Shown one piece after another: positions 17,615 through 27,115 of a DNA stretch of 64,000 bases; within the stretch, counting starts at the first letter, position 1, and the number at the start of each line of letters is the position of its first letter. A program made the position numbers and the translations under genes. Origin of the DNA: Palsa-892 sp035295845 (GTDB lineage Bacteria > Pseudomonadota > Alphaproteobacteria > Rhizobiales > Xanthobacteraceae); NCBI GenBank assembly GCA_035295845.1, contig DATGIF010000012.1, forward strand, positions 62,001-126,000, written 5' to 3'. The notes beneath the pieces are model-generated. The model saw only the letters and a program-made list of their open reading frames with translations. It was not told where the DNA came from and searched no databases.

Positions 17615-19375
17615 ATGAAGGCGGACGTCGAAAAGATTCAATCCGGGCCTCTTCACCTCGGCCGCTTTGCTGCAGCGCTTGCCGCGCTCCGCAAGCTTAA
17701 GCGCTTTCTCTCCAATCAAAGCTTTTCGAGCATCACGCGGCGGATCGTTCTCCTCAATCTCGCCGGCCTCGTCGCGCTCGTGTCCGGCATTCTATATCTC
17801 TCCGAATATCGCGCCGGCCTCATCGACGCGCGCATCCAGAGCCTCCTGATCCAGGGCGAGATCATCGCTGGCGCCATTGCCGCCTCCGCGACCGCCGACA
17901 CCAACACCGTCACCGTCGATCCCGAACGGCTTCTCGAACTGCGCGCGGGTGAAAGCTACGGGCCGGCCGATGAATCGACCCTCGATTTTCCGATCAACCC
18001 CGAGCGCGTCGCCCCCCTTCTCCGCCGCATCGTGACGCCGACCAATACCCGCGCGCGCGTCTATGACCGCGACGGCGCGCTGCTCCTCGACACCCGCACG
18101 CTCTACATGAGCGGCGAGATCATGCGCTATGATCTCGAGCCGGTGCATGTGCAGTCGCCGAACTGGTTCCAAAAGCGCTGGCGCAAGCTGAAGCTCTGGC
18201 TCGTGCGCGGCGAATTGCCGGTCTACCAGGAACTCGGCCCCGCCAATGGCAAAAGTTATCCTGAAGTCTCGCAGGCGATCGGGGGGCAGGACGGCAACCT
18301 CGTCCGCGTCACCGACCAGGGTCAGGTGATCGTCACCGTGGCGGTGCCGATCCAGCGGTTCCGCGCCGTTCTCGGCGCGCTTCTGCTCTCGACCCAGCCC
18401 GGCGAGATCGACGCGGCGGTGGAGTCGGAGCGTTTCGTCATCGTCAAAGTGTTCCTGGTCGCGGCCGCGGTGATGATCGTGCTCTCGATTCTATTGGCCG
18501 GCACGATCGGCGGCCCGCTGCGGCGCCTCGCGGACGCAGCCGAGGGCGTGCGCCGCCGCATCCGCGCGCGCGTCGAAATCCCCGACATGACCGACCGCAC
18601 CGACGAGATCGGGCATCTCTCGGGCGCGATCCGCGACATGACCGGCGCGCTCTATGCCCGTATCGAAGGCATCGAGCGCTTCGCCGCCGATGTCGCGCAT
18701 GAACTCAAGAATCCGCTCACATCGCTGCGCTCGGCGGTCGAAACGCTGCCGCTGGCCAAAACCGAAGAGTCGCGCAACCGCCTGATGACGGTGATCCAGC
18801 ACGACGTGCGGCGACTCGACCGTCTGATCTCGGATATCTCGGATGCGAGCCGCCTCGACGCCGATATGCAACGCCAAGAGGCGATGCCCGTCGACGTCGA
18901 GAAGCTTCTCGGCGCGCTGGTGACGCTCGCGAACGAAGTTCCGCGCGACGACAACGTCAAGCTCTCGCTCGCTTTCGAGCGGGCGCCGGGAATCACCGCC
19001 AACTTCGTCGTGCCCGGCAATGATTCGCGCATCTCTCAGGTCGTCGACAACCTCGTGGAGAACGCGCGCTCCTTTTCGCCGAAAGGCAGTACGGTGCGGA
19101 TTATCTGCCGTCGGCTCCGCAACGAGGTCGAAATCATCGTCGACGACGACGGCCCGGGCATCCGGCCGGAAGCGCTCGCGAAGATTTTCGACCGTTTCTA
19201 TACCGACCGGCCCGAGGGCTTCGGCCAGAATTCCGGCCTCGGGCTTTCGATCTCCCGCCAGATCGTCGAAGGCCATGGCGGCCGCATCTGGGCCGAAAAC
19301 CGCGCGCTCGCGGTGGTCGGCGGCGAGCCGAAAGTGCTCGGCGCGCGTTTCATCGTAAGGCTGCCCGCCGCCTGA
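17615..19375 (+). CDS. chvG: Sensor histidine kinase ChvG
   Basis: A 586-residue membrane kinase. It has a cytoplasmic N-terminal tail, a first membrane helix (about residues 46-66), a periplasmic sensing domain to about 265, a second helix (VKVFLVAAAVMIVLSILLAG), a HAMP linker, then the dimerisation/phosphoacceptor domain with His362 in ADVAHELKNPLTSL and a HATPase domain (VVDNLVENARSF; DDDGPGIRPEAL; NSGLGLSISRQIVEGHGG). All kinase boxes look intact. In relatives the small periplasmic protein ExoR inhibits this sensor; no exoR lies in the window. hprK starts one base after its stop. Confidence 0.95.
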   Translation: MKADVEKIQSGPLHLGRFAAALAALRKLKRFLSNQSFSSITRRIVLLNLAGLVALVSGILYLSEYRAGLIDARIQSLLIQGEIIAGAIAASATADTNTVTVDPERLLELRAGESYGPADESTLDFPINPERVAPLLRRIVTPTNTRARVYDRDGALLLDTRTLYMSGEIMRYDLEPVHVQSPNWFQKRWRKLKLWLVRGELPVYQELGPANGKSYPEVSQAIGGQDGNLVRVTDQGQVIVTVAVPIQRFRAVLGALLLSTQPGEIDAAVESERFVIVKVFLVAAAVMIVLSILLAGTIGGPLRRLADAAEGVRRRIRARVEIPDMTDRTDEIGHLSGAIRDMTGALYARIEGIERFAADVAHELKNPLTSLRSAVETLPLAKTEESRNRLMTVIQHDVRRLDRLISDISDASRLDADMQRQEAMPVDVEKLLGALVTLANEVPRDDNVKLSLAFERAPGITANFVVPGNDSRISQVVDNLVENARSFSPKGSTVRIICRRLRNEVEIIVDDDGPGIRPEALAKIFDRFYTDRPEGFGQNSGLGLSISRQIVEGHGGRIWAENRALAVVGGEPKVLGARFIVRLPAA

Positions 19376-19376
19376 G

Positions 19377-19832
19377 ATGCTGAAGCCTGCCGGCGAAACG
19401 GTACATGCCAGCGCGGTGCTCGTGGGCGAGCGCGCGCTCCTCATCCGCGGCCCCGCGGGCTCCGGCAAATCGCGCCTTGCGCTCGCGCTCATGGAAGCGG
19501 CCCACACGGGAGCCCTTCCCTATGCGCGGCTCGTCGCCGATGACCGCGTGCGGATTTTCACCGCCGGCGGCCGCCTGCTCGCGGCACCCCCGGAGCCCAT
19601 ACGCGGCCTGATCGAGGTGCGCGGCCTCGGCATCCGGCGGGTCGATTGCGAGCCACTCGCGCTTGTCAGCCTCCTGGTCGATCTCGATGCCAAGGATGGG
19701 GCGCGCTTGCCGGAAGCGGGCGCGGAGAAGGGCGAAATCCTCGGGATCAGGCTTCCGCGCCTCCCCGTTGCCGCCGGCGAAGATGCTTTTCCCCTCGTGA
19801 TTGCAAGGCTTTCGAGCGCCGCGGCGGCCTGA
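19377..19832 (+). CDS. hprK: HPr kinase/phosphorylase, short alphaproteobacterial form
   Basis: A 151-residue protein corresponding only to the C-terminal catalytic half of Firmicutes HprK (about 310 residues). The Walker A loop is IRGPAGSGKSRLALAL (residues 23-38) and a further conserved element is IEVRGLGIRRV. It would phosphorylate HPr (20352-20660) on serine. The truncated form is normal for Rhizobiales. It follows chvG with a single base between stop and start, so it is translationally coupled to the ChvG operon. Confidence 0.93.
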   Translation: MLKPAGETVHASAVLVGERALLIRGPAGSGKSRLALALMEAAHTGALPYARLVADDRVRIFTAGGRLLAAPPEPIRGLIEVRGLGIRRVDCEPLALVSLLVDLDAKDGARLPEAGAEKGEILGIRLPRLPVAAGEDAFPLVIARLSSAAAA

Positions 19833-19933
19833 TCCTTCTCTCTTGCCTTCGGCATGGCAGCTAAGGAATATGCCGCCCCCGTGCGTCGTTTGCGGGGTGC
19901 CGGAGGCCTGATTTCGCCCCCGGCGGGGTTATC

Positions 19934-20335
19934 ATGATCGGTATTGTCCTCGTCACCCATGGCCGGCTTGCCGCCGAGTTCCGCTCGGCGCTCGAGCACG
20001 TCATGGGTCCGCAGCAGCAGATCGAAACGATCATGATCGACCCCAAGGACAATATCGACAGCCGCCGCAAGGAAATCATCGAGGCGGTGAAGCGCGTCGA
20101 TTCCGGCCAGGGGGTCGCCATCCTCACCGATATGTTCGGCGGCACGCCGTCGAACCTTGCGATTTCGGTGATGAACGCGCCGAATATCGAGGTCGTCGCC
20201 GGCATTAATCTGCCGATGCTGGTGAAGCTCGCGACCGTGCGCGAGGAATGTCCGCTCTCCGACGCGGTGGTGCAGGCGCAGCTCGCCGGGCGCAAATATA
20301 TCAACATCGCGAGCCGCGTGCTCGCGGGAAAATAA
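19934..20335 (+). CDS. PTS EIIA component, mannose family (regulatory)
   Basis: A 133-residue EIIA(Man)-type protein. The phosphorylatable histidine is His9 in GIVLVTHGRLAAEF, and the conserved ILTDMFGGTPSNLAI loop is present. No EIIB or EIIC permease is encoded nearby, so it is not part of a sugar transporter here. In Rhizobiales this protein, HPr and HprK make a regulatory phosphorelay that links carbon and nitrogen status to gene control and to ChvG/ChvI. HPr follows 16 bases downstream. Confidence 0.93.
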   Translation: MIGIVLVTHGRLAAEFRSALEHVMGPQQQIETIMIDPKDNIDSRRKEIIEAVKRVDSGQGVAILTDMFGGTPSNLAISVMNAPNIEVVAGINLPMLVKLATVREECPLSDAVVQAQLAGRKYINIASRVLAGK

Positions 20336-20351
20336 CCAGAGAAGTGCGGGG

Positions 20352-20660
20352 ATGAACGACTGCCCGCCGGATCCGGCGCCGCCCGAAGGATCGCTCGTTC
20401 GCGAGCTTACGCTCACCAACAAGAAAGGGCTGCACGCGCGCGCCTCCGCCCGCTTCGTGCAGACCGTCCAGCAGTTCAATGCCGAGGTGAAGGTCATCCG
20501 CTGCGGCGAAATGGTGGGCGGCGATTCGATCATGAGCTTGCTCACGCTCGCGGTGCCCTGCGGCTCGACGATCCGCGTCACCGCGCGCGGCAAGGAGGCG
20601 GAGGCCGCGCTTGACGCGCTGGAAAAACTCCTGGCTGAGCGCTTCGGCGAGGATGAATAA
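20352..20660 (+). CDS. Phosphocarrier HPr
   Basis: A 102-residue HPr. The active histidine is His28 in KKGLHARASARF, and the regulatory serine is Ser59 in GGDSIMSLL, exactly 31 residues later as in canonical HPr (His15/Ser46). It should therefore be phosphorylated both by a PTS enzyme I and by the HprK encoded upstream. The first 15 residues (Pro-rich) are an extension not found in E. coli HPr. In most relatives ahcY follows; here a minus-strand gene has been inserted first. Confidence 0.94.
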   Translation: MNDCPPDPAPPEGSLVRELTLTNKKGLHARASARFVQTVQQFNAEVKVIRCGEMVGGDSIMSLLTLAVPCGSTIRVTARGKEAEAALDALEKLLAERFGEDE

Positions 20661-20683
20661 TTTTTCTCAGCGAACGGCCTGCG

Positions 20684-22024
20684 CTATTGAAATATTCGTT
20701 CGATTACAACGCCGCGAAAACGCAGCGTCCCTTTTTCAAAGCCGCGCGCATGAACGCGAAATTCGATCACGTCCTCGATATTTCGATGATCGAAACGCAG
20801 CTTTGCGGCGAGTTCCGGTCCGCTGACGTTTGAAATAGGCTTGACGGCCAGAAGCCGATCAATGTTTTCCGCCACATCCAAAGACAATTCTGCGTCGGGA
20901 CGAGCGGCAAAGCCTTCTGCCGCAAGAATGAAAGAAACCTCGTAAGTTCCCACTGGCATTCTTCGATATGGACCGTAAATGACGTGGCCGTCGACGTTCT
21001 TCAGGTCGCAAACCCATTCGCCCGATTCGAATCGACCGATGTTGCTTCGGAAGAGTTTTGGGCTCAGCCGAGCTGTGGCCGGGCTTCGCCCGCACAAGAG
21101 GTTTCGCGGATCGAAAGAAAAACGATATGAGGCGATTTCACACTTGCTTTCGCGATCGTGAAAGTGACGCGTAACTTGCGTCGTGAACAACTCGAATTCC
21201 GTGTCCGACAGCCGGATAAGGGACGTCGGATCAATGGTGTTGAATTGCTCGGGGAAGTCTCCGACCGCTTCCAAAATGCGAATGGCGGCACTTTCGGTAT
21301 CGAGCAGCCAGCCGAACGGTCGATGAAAATGAAACTCGAAACCGTGTTCATGCGCGAGACTATCGGAAGCCCCCGGTAAGAATCGGGTCGTATGGCCGAT
21401 TCCAAAAACATGCCGACCGAGCGTGATGCCGCAAGTGCCTCCTCGAAAGGCGCTGAAGCCACCCGGACCGGTTTCCAGCACGGCGCCGAAGCCATGCCAA
21501 TCCTCGAGAACGATCACGCCGTGTTCGCGGCGCCTTTCCTTGAGGATAACCACGGGATCGAAGCCATGAACGATGCCGAGCGATCCATCCTCATACGTGA
21601 ACGGAGACCAGTTTTTGCCGATTGCCAACGCTTCGGGTGCAATCAGGATGTAACGGGAAAAGCCGCCGTCTCCGATGCAATAAAGATGATTGCGGAATCC
21701 GTAGCCTGATTGGTAAACCGCCGAGACGATCGCGGGCCGCCCTTCAAAGATGAAAGCGCGAGGGTCTTCCCCGTAGTCGAGCACTTGTCCGTCGAACGTG
21801 ATCCTCGAATTGAACCAATCTCCGCGCTCACATCGGCGGGTGACGAGATGACGCTTACCGGCGCTTTCGCACCAGCCATGAAAAATTTCGACAATTTCAC
21901 GATCAAGAGGAATCCGCAGCAGAACCTGACGAGAGCCCAACTCAATGCGATCAGATTTCAAGGCCGTTTTTGTCCAAAAATCCCGATTGGCGAAAGCAAT
22001 TCGAGGAGTCCTAACGTGATCCAA
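20684..22024 (-). CDS. Uncharacterised protein, probable five-bladed-propeller plus carbohydrate-type C-terminal domain
   Basis: A 446-residue protein I do not recognise as a named gene. Residues about 1-300 show motifs of GH43/GH130-like five-bladed propellers and of proteins from polysaccharide clusters: LDYGEDPRAFIFEGRPAIVS, IGKNWSPFTYEDG and FDPVVILKERR. Residues about 320-446 resemble a beta-sandwich found beside glycosyltransferases (YGPYRRMPVGTYEVSF ... LRFRGVVIE). No signal peptide is visible. The only available start is a TTG at 22022-22024, directly after an in-frame TGA, so the start is doubtful. Composition looks less GC-rich than its neighbours and it breaks the usual ptsH-ahcY order, so recent acquisition is likely. 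Function unknown; glycan synthesis or turnover is a guess. Confidence 0.75.
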   Translation of the reverse strand: MDHVRTPRIAFANRDFWTKTALKSDRIELGSRQVLLRIPLDREIVEIFHGWCESAGKRHLVTRRCERGDWFNSRITFDGQVLDYGEDPRAFIFEGRPAIVSAVYQSGYGFRNHLYCIGDGGFSRYILIAPEALAIGKNWSPFTYEDGSLGIVHGFDPVVILKERRREHGVIVLEDWHGFGAVLETGPGGFSAFRGGTCGITLGRHVFGIGHTTRFLPGASDSLAHEHGFEFHFHRPFGWLLDTESAAIRILEAVGDFPEQFNTIDPTSLIRLSDTEFELFTTQVTRHFHDRESKCEIASYRFSFDPRNLLCGRSPATARLSPKLFRSNIGRFESGEWVCDLKNVDGHVIYGPYRRMPVGTYEVSFILAAEGFAARPDAELSLDVAENIDRLLAVKPISNVSGPELAAKLRFDHRNIEDVIEFRVHARGFEKGTLRFRGVVIERIFQ

Positions 22025-22059
22025 TCAATTTCATAAGTGTTTCGACAGCGTTTACCGAG

Positions 22060-22081
22060 CATATAAAGAAATCTTTATATG
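22060..22081. promoter_or_regulatory. Palindromic operator before ahcY, SahR-like
   Basis: The 22-base site has two perfect 10-base inverted arms (CATATAAAGA and TCTTTATATG) around a 2-base centre, 84 bases before the ahcY start. From memory, alphaproteobacterial SahR-type ArsR regulators of the methionine cycle bind a very similar ATAAAG...CTTTAT palindrome near ahcY and met genes; this was not checked. Chance occurrence of 10-bp arms in a GC-rich genome is very unlikely. The TATA-rich arms may also overlap the -10 region. Confidence 0.7.
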
Positions 22082-22165
22082 ATGATTGCCGCTTCCCGGC
22101 GGGCCTGCTAAGAGACCCGCGCGAGCCGCCAACGCTGCCGCCGAAATTCCCCCGAAGAGGCCAAC

Positions 22166-23578
<1,413 letters not shown>

Positions 23579-23642
23579 GCGACGCGGCCATCACACTTCG
23601 TTTGCCTTGTCGCTGACAGTTGCGAATGCTATCTCGCGCGCC

Positions 23643-25448
23643 ATGACCGCGGGTCCCATCTCCAACATCCGCAACTTTGCCATCATCGCGCACATCGACC
23701 ACGGCAAATCCACGCTCGCCGACCGGATCATTCAGCTCACCGGCGGGCTGGAGGCGCGCGAGATGAAGGAGCAAGTGCTCGACTCGATGGACATCGAGCG
23801 CGAGCGCGGCATCACGATCAAGGCGCAAACCGTGCGGCTCAAATATCGCGCGCGCGACGGCAAAGACTACATGCTGAATCTGATCGACACCCCGGGCCAT
23901 GTCGACTTCGCCTATGAAGTAAACCGATCGCTCGCCGCCTGCGAGGGCTCGCTGCTCGTCGTCGACGCCTCGCAAGGAGTGGAAGCGCAGACGCTCGCCA
24001 ACGTCTATCAGGCGATCGACAATGGCCACGAGATCGTGCCGGTACTGAACAAGGTGGATCTGCCGGCGGCCGAACCGGAAAAGGTGAAGCAGCAGATCGA
24101 GGACGTAATCGGCATCGACGCGTCGAATGCGGTCCTCATTTCGGCGAAAACCGGCGACGGCGTGCCGGAGGTACTGGAGGCGATCGTCACGCGGCTGCCG
24201 CCGCCGAAAGGCGACGCTGCCGCGACGCTGAAGGCGCTCCTGATCGACAGTTGGTACGACGCCTATCTCGGCGTCGTCGTGCTTTTCCGCGTGGTCGACG
24301 GCCAGCTCAAGAAGGGCCAGCGCATCCGCATGATGGGCACCAAGGCCGCCTATGACGTCGACCGCGTCGGCGTGTTCACGCCGAAGCGTGTGGAGATGGA
24401 AAGCCTCGGGCCCGGCGAGATCGGCTTTCTCACCGCCTCGATCAAGGAAGTCGCCGACACCCGCGTCGGCGACACCATCACCGATGACCGCAAGCCCGTG
24501 GAGGCGCCGCTTCCCGGCTTTCGCCCGGCGATTCCCGTGGTGTTCTGCGGGCTGTTTCCGGTCGACGCCGCCGATTTCGAGGCGCTGCGCGCGGCCATGG
24601 GCAGGCTTCGCCTCAACGACGCGAGCTTCACCTATGAGATGGAAACTTCGGCGGCGCTCGGCTTCGGTTTCCGCTGCGGATTCCTCGGCCTCCTGCACCT
24701 CGAGATCATTCAGGAGCGGCTCGAGCGCGAGTTCAATCTGCATCTGATCGCGACCGCGCCTTCGGTCATCTACAAGATCAAGCTCACCAATGGCGAGGCG
24801 ATCGAGATCCACAATCCGGTCGACATGCCGGACCCGGTACGGATCGAGGAGATTCAAGAGCCGTGGATCGAAGCGACGATCCTCACGCCCGACGAATATC
24901 TCGGCAGCGTCTTGAAGCTCTGCCAGGATCGCCGCGGCACGCAGAAGGAGCTCACTTACGTCGGCAACCGCGCGATGGTGAAATACGAATTGCCGCTGAA
25001 CGAAGTGGTGTTCGACTTCTATGACCGGCTGAAGTCCGTTTCCAAGGGCTACGCCTCCTTCGACTATCACCTCACCGATTTCAAGCCCGCCGATCTCGTG
25101 AAGATGCAGATTCTGGTGAACGGCGACCCGGTCGACGCACTCGCCATGCTCGTCCATCGCACGCGCGCCGAAGGCCGCGGGCGGGCCATGGCCGAGAAGC
25201 TGAAAGAGCTGATCCCGCCGCACATGTTCCAGATTCCGATCCAGGCCGCGATCGGCGGGAAAGTGATCGCGCGCGAGACGATCCGGGCGCTCCGCAAGGA
25301 CGTCACCGCCAAGTGCTATGGCGGCGACGCGACGAGAAAACGAAAGTTGCTGGAGAAGCAGAGGGAAGGCAAGAAGCGCATGCGCGAATTCGGCAAGGTC
25401 GAGATTCCGCAAGAGGCGTTCATCGCAGCACTGAAGGTGGATAGCTGA
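23643..25448 (+). CDS. lepA: Elongation factor 4 (LepA)
   Basis: A 601-residue ribosome-associated GTPase. G1 is AHIDHGKSTLADR, G3 is DTPGHVDF, G4 is LNKVDLPAAEP, and the LepA-specific C-terminal domain is present (PVDALAMLVHRTRAEGRGR; KVIARETIRALRKDVTAKCYGGD). It acts on elongating ribosomes and affects initiation. The frame continues 12 codons upstream, but the ATG at 23643 (MTAGPISNIRNFAIIAHIDH) gives the standard length of about 600. Confidence 0.97.
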   Translation: MTAGPISNIRNFAIIAHIDHGKSTLADRIIQLTGGLEAREMKEQVLDSMDIERERGITIKAQTVRLKYRARDGKDYMLNLIDTPGHVDFAYEVNRSLAACEGSLLVVDASQGVEAQTLANVYQAIDNGHEIVPVLNKVDLPAAEPEKVKQQIEDVIGIDASNAVLISAKTGDGVPEVLEAIVTRLPPPKGDAAATLKALLIDSWYDAYLGVVVLFRVVDGQLKKGQRIRMMGTKAAYDVDRVGVFTPKRVEMESLGPGEIGFLTASIKEVADTRVGDTITDDRKPVEAPLPGFRPAIPVVFCGLFPVDAADFEALRAAMGRLRLNDASFTYEMETSAALGFGFRCGFLGLLHLEIIQERLEREFNLHLIATAPSVIYKIKLTNGEAIEIHNPVDMPDPVRIEEIQEPWIEATILTPDEYLGSVLKLCQDRRGTQKELTYVGNRAMVKYELPLNEVVFDFYDRLKSVSKGYASFDYHLTDFKPADLVKMQILVNGDPVDALAMLVHRTRAEGRGRAMAEKLKELIPPHMFQIPIQAAIGGKVIARETIRALRKDVTAKCYGGDATRKRKLLEKQREGKKRMREFGKVEIPQEAFIAALKVDS

Positions 25449-25518
25449 CGGCGTTGGACTGATGGATCGCGCCGCTCGCCAATGCTAGCGTTGCCGTAAC
25501 GATAAAAGAGGAAACGCA

Positions 25519-26496
25519 ATGAAACGCCGGGACTTCTTGACGGGCGCCGCGGCGCTCCCCATCGCGTTCGCCACTACGCGCGCGGCAGCCGAGGTCTATC
25601 CCTCCCGCAATGTCACCATGATCGTCCCCTTCCCGCCCGGCGGGCAGGCGGATCTCGCGGCACGGCCCGTGGCATTGAAGCTTCAGGATCTGCTCGGCAA
25701 GCCCGTCATCGTCGACAATCGCGGCGGCGCCGGCGGCGCCATCGGCAACGCGGTGGCCGCGCGCGCTGAACCCGACGGCTATACGCTCCTGATGACGCTT
25801 GCCTCGCTCGCCGTGCTGCCGGAGGCGGACCGGCTGTTCGGCCGCCCGGCGCAATATGAAGTTTCGCAGCTCGCGCCGATCGCACGCGTATTGGCGGACC
25901 CGACGCTACTCGCCGTCAATGCGGCGACGCCGTGGAAATCGGTGCAGGACCTCGTAGAGGACGCGAAGAAGCAGCCGGGCCTCATTCCCTACGGCTCGTC
26001 CGGCTCCTACGGCACGCTGCATGTTTCGATGGAAATGTTCACGGCGAGCGCCGGCATCAAGCTCGCGCATATTCCCTATCGCGGCGCCGGGCCTGCGCTG
26101 GCCGACCTGTTGAGCGGCCAGGTGAAGGCGCTGGCTTCGGCGCCCGGCATATTGAAGCCGCATGTCGAGTCGGGCGCGGTGCGGGTGCTTGCAAATTTCG
26201 GCGCCCAGCGGATCGCGAACTTTCCGGATCTGCCGACGTTCCAGGAACTCGGCTACAAGGACGTGGAGCTTTACATTTGGGCCGGGCTGTTCACGCCGGC
26301 CAAGACGCCGGAGCCGATCGTCAAGCAATTGCGCGAGGCGATGCGAAAGACGATGAGCGATCCGCAGGTGACGAATACGTTCAATTCGGCCGGCAGCCCG
26401 CCCGCCTATATGGATGCGCCCGAATTCGCGCGCTTCGTCGAGGCGGATAGCGCGCGACTCATTCGCGCGGTGCAGAAAATCGGGCGCGTAGAGTAG
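25519..26496 (+). CDS. Tripartite tricarboxylate transporter substrate-binding protein (Bug/TctC family)
   Basis: A 325-residue periplasmic binding protein. It begins with a twin-arginine-like leader (MKRRDFLTGAAALPIAFATT), then the Bug hallmarks: YPSRNVTMIVPFPPGGQADL, VIVDNRGGAGGAIG and the IPYRGAGPALADLLSGQVKA stretch. Bug proteins bind carboxylates or other small organic acids. No TctA/TctB membrane partners are nearby, so it is an orphan receptor, as is common in this family. The ligand cannot be predicted. Its stop abuts the stop of the minus-strand L,D-transpeptidase with no gap. Confidence 0.92.
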   Translation: MKRRDFLTGAAALPIAFATTRAAAEVYPSRNVTMIVPFPPGGQADLAARPVALKLQDLLGKPVIVDNRGGAGGAIGNAVAARAEPDGYTLLMTLASLAVLPEADRLFGRPAQYEVSQLAPIARVLADPTLLAVNAATPWKSVQDLVEDAKKQPGLIPYGSSGSYGTLHVSMEMFTASAGIKLAHIPYRGAGPALADLLSGQVKALASAPGILKPHVESGAVRVLANFGAQRIANFPDLPTFQELGYKDVELYIWAGLFTPAKTPEPIVKQLREAMRKTMSDPQVTNTFNSAGSPPAYMDAPEFARFVEADSARLIRAVQKIGRVE

Positions 26497-26925
26497 CTAG
26501 CCCGTAATCAGGATGTGCGAATTGCCGAGGCCGTGCGCGCGGATCAATTCGAAGAGTTCGCGCGCATTCTCCGTGTGCAGCCGCACGCAGCCATGCGACG
26601 CGGGCCGGCCGAGGGCCGCGGTCTGGTTGGTGCCGTGAATCGCGAAGCCATAGTGAAAGAAAATCGCGTAAGGCATCGGCGCATTGTCGTAGACCCGCGA
26701 ATACCAGACGCGTTCGAGCCGGATCGGCGTAAACGAGCCGGTGGGCGTCGCATAGCCCGCGCGCGCGGTCGACACCGGCCAGACATGACGCACGAAGCCG
26801 TCGACCGTGACGGTCATGCGCTGCATGGAGATTTCGATTTCGGCGACGACGCCAGCGAAAGCAGTGCCTGGGCCCGCCAAAGCGGCGAGCAGAAAAACCG
26901 CCGCGATTATTAACCGCTGTAACAT
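26497..26925 (-). CDS. L,D-transpeptidase (YkuD domain)
   Basis: A 142-residue exported enzyme that forms 3-3 crosslinks in peptidoglycan or attaches proteins to it. From the ATG at 26923-26925, which has GGGGAG upstream, the protein opens with a signal peptide (MLQRLIIAAVFLLAALAGPG). The YkuD catalytic motif is intact: the His in FAIHGTNQ and the Cys in ASHGCVRLHTENARELF. There is no peptidoglycan-binding domain besides the catalytic one, as in many short alphaproteobacterial versions. An upstream start would add 16 residues before the signal peptide. Confidence 0.93.
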   Translation of the reverse strand: MLQRLIIAAVFLLAALAGPGTAFAGVVAEIEISMQRMTVTVDGFVRHVWPVSTARAGYATPTGSFTPIRLERVWYSRVYDNAPMPYAIFFHYGFAIHGTNQTAALGRPASHGCVRLHTENARELFELIRAHGLGNSHILITG

Positions 26926-27083
26926 CACTCCCCCAGCCGCCGCCCTCGAATTCAAGCGGTAACGCCTGCCCAAGGCAAGCCCGGCGGCCGATCTTGGCTA
27001 ACGCGCAAAGCGCCCACGAGACGCGACAATTTGCGCCAATTCCGGAGCCTGGGGCGTTCACCACCTTTAAATCACCGCTCCGT

Positions 27084-27111
27084 AAGCTCCCGCTTCCTCA
27101 TCCGGGAGCTT
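27084..27111 (+). promoter_or_regulatory. Leader hairpin covering the ribosome-binding site of the GT-C-like gene
   Basis: A perfect 9-bp stem (AAGCTCCCG with CGGGAGCTT) and 10-base loop. The 3' arm contains GGGAG (27104-27108), the only ribosome-binding site for the gene starting with TTG at 27116. When folded it would hide that site. The stem could alternatively act as a weak terminator, but the bases after it (TTGCCTTG) are not a T run. Confidence 0.55.
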
Positions 27112-27115
27112 TGCC

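Noticed and set aside
22082..22165. Riboswitch (SAH or SAM type) before ahcY
   Set aside because: The leader has a GCGGG/CCCGC hairpin but not the conserved SAH or SAM-II cores I could recognise; the palindromic operator explains the region better.
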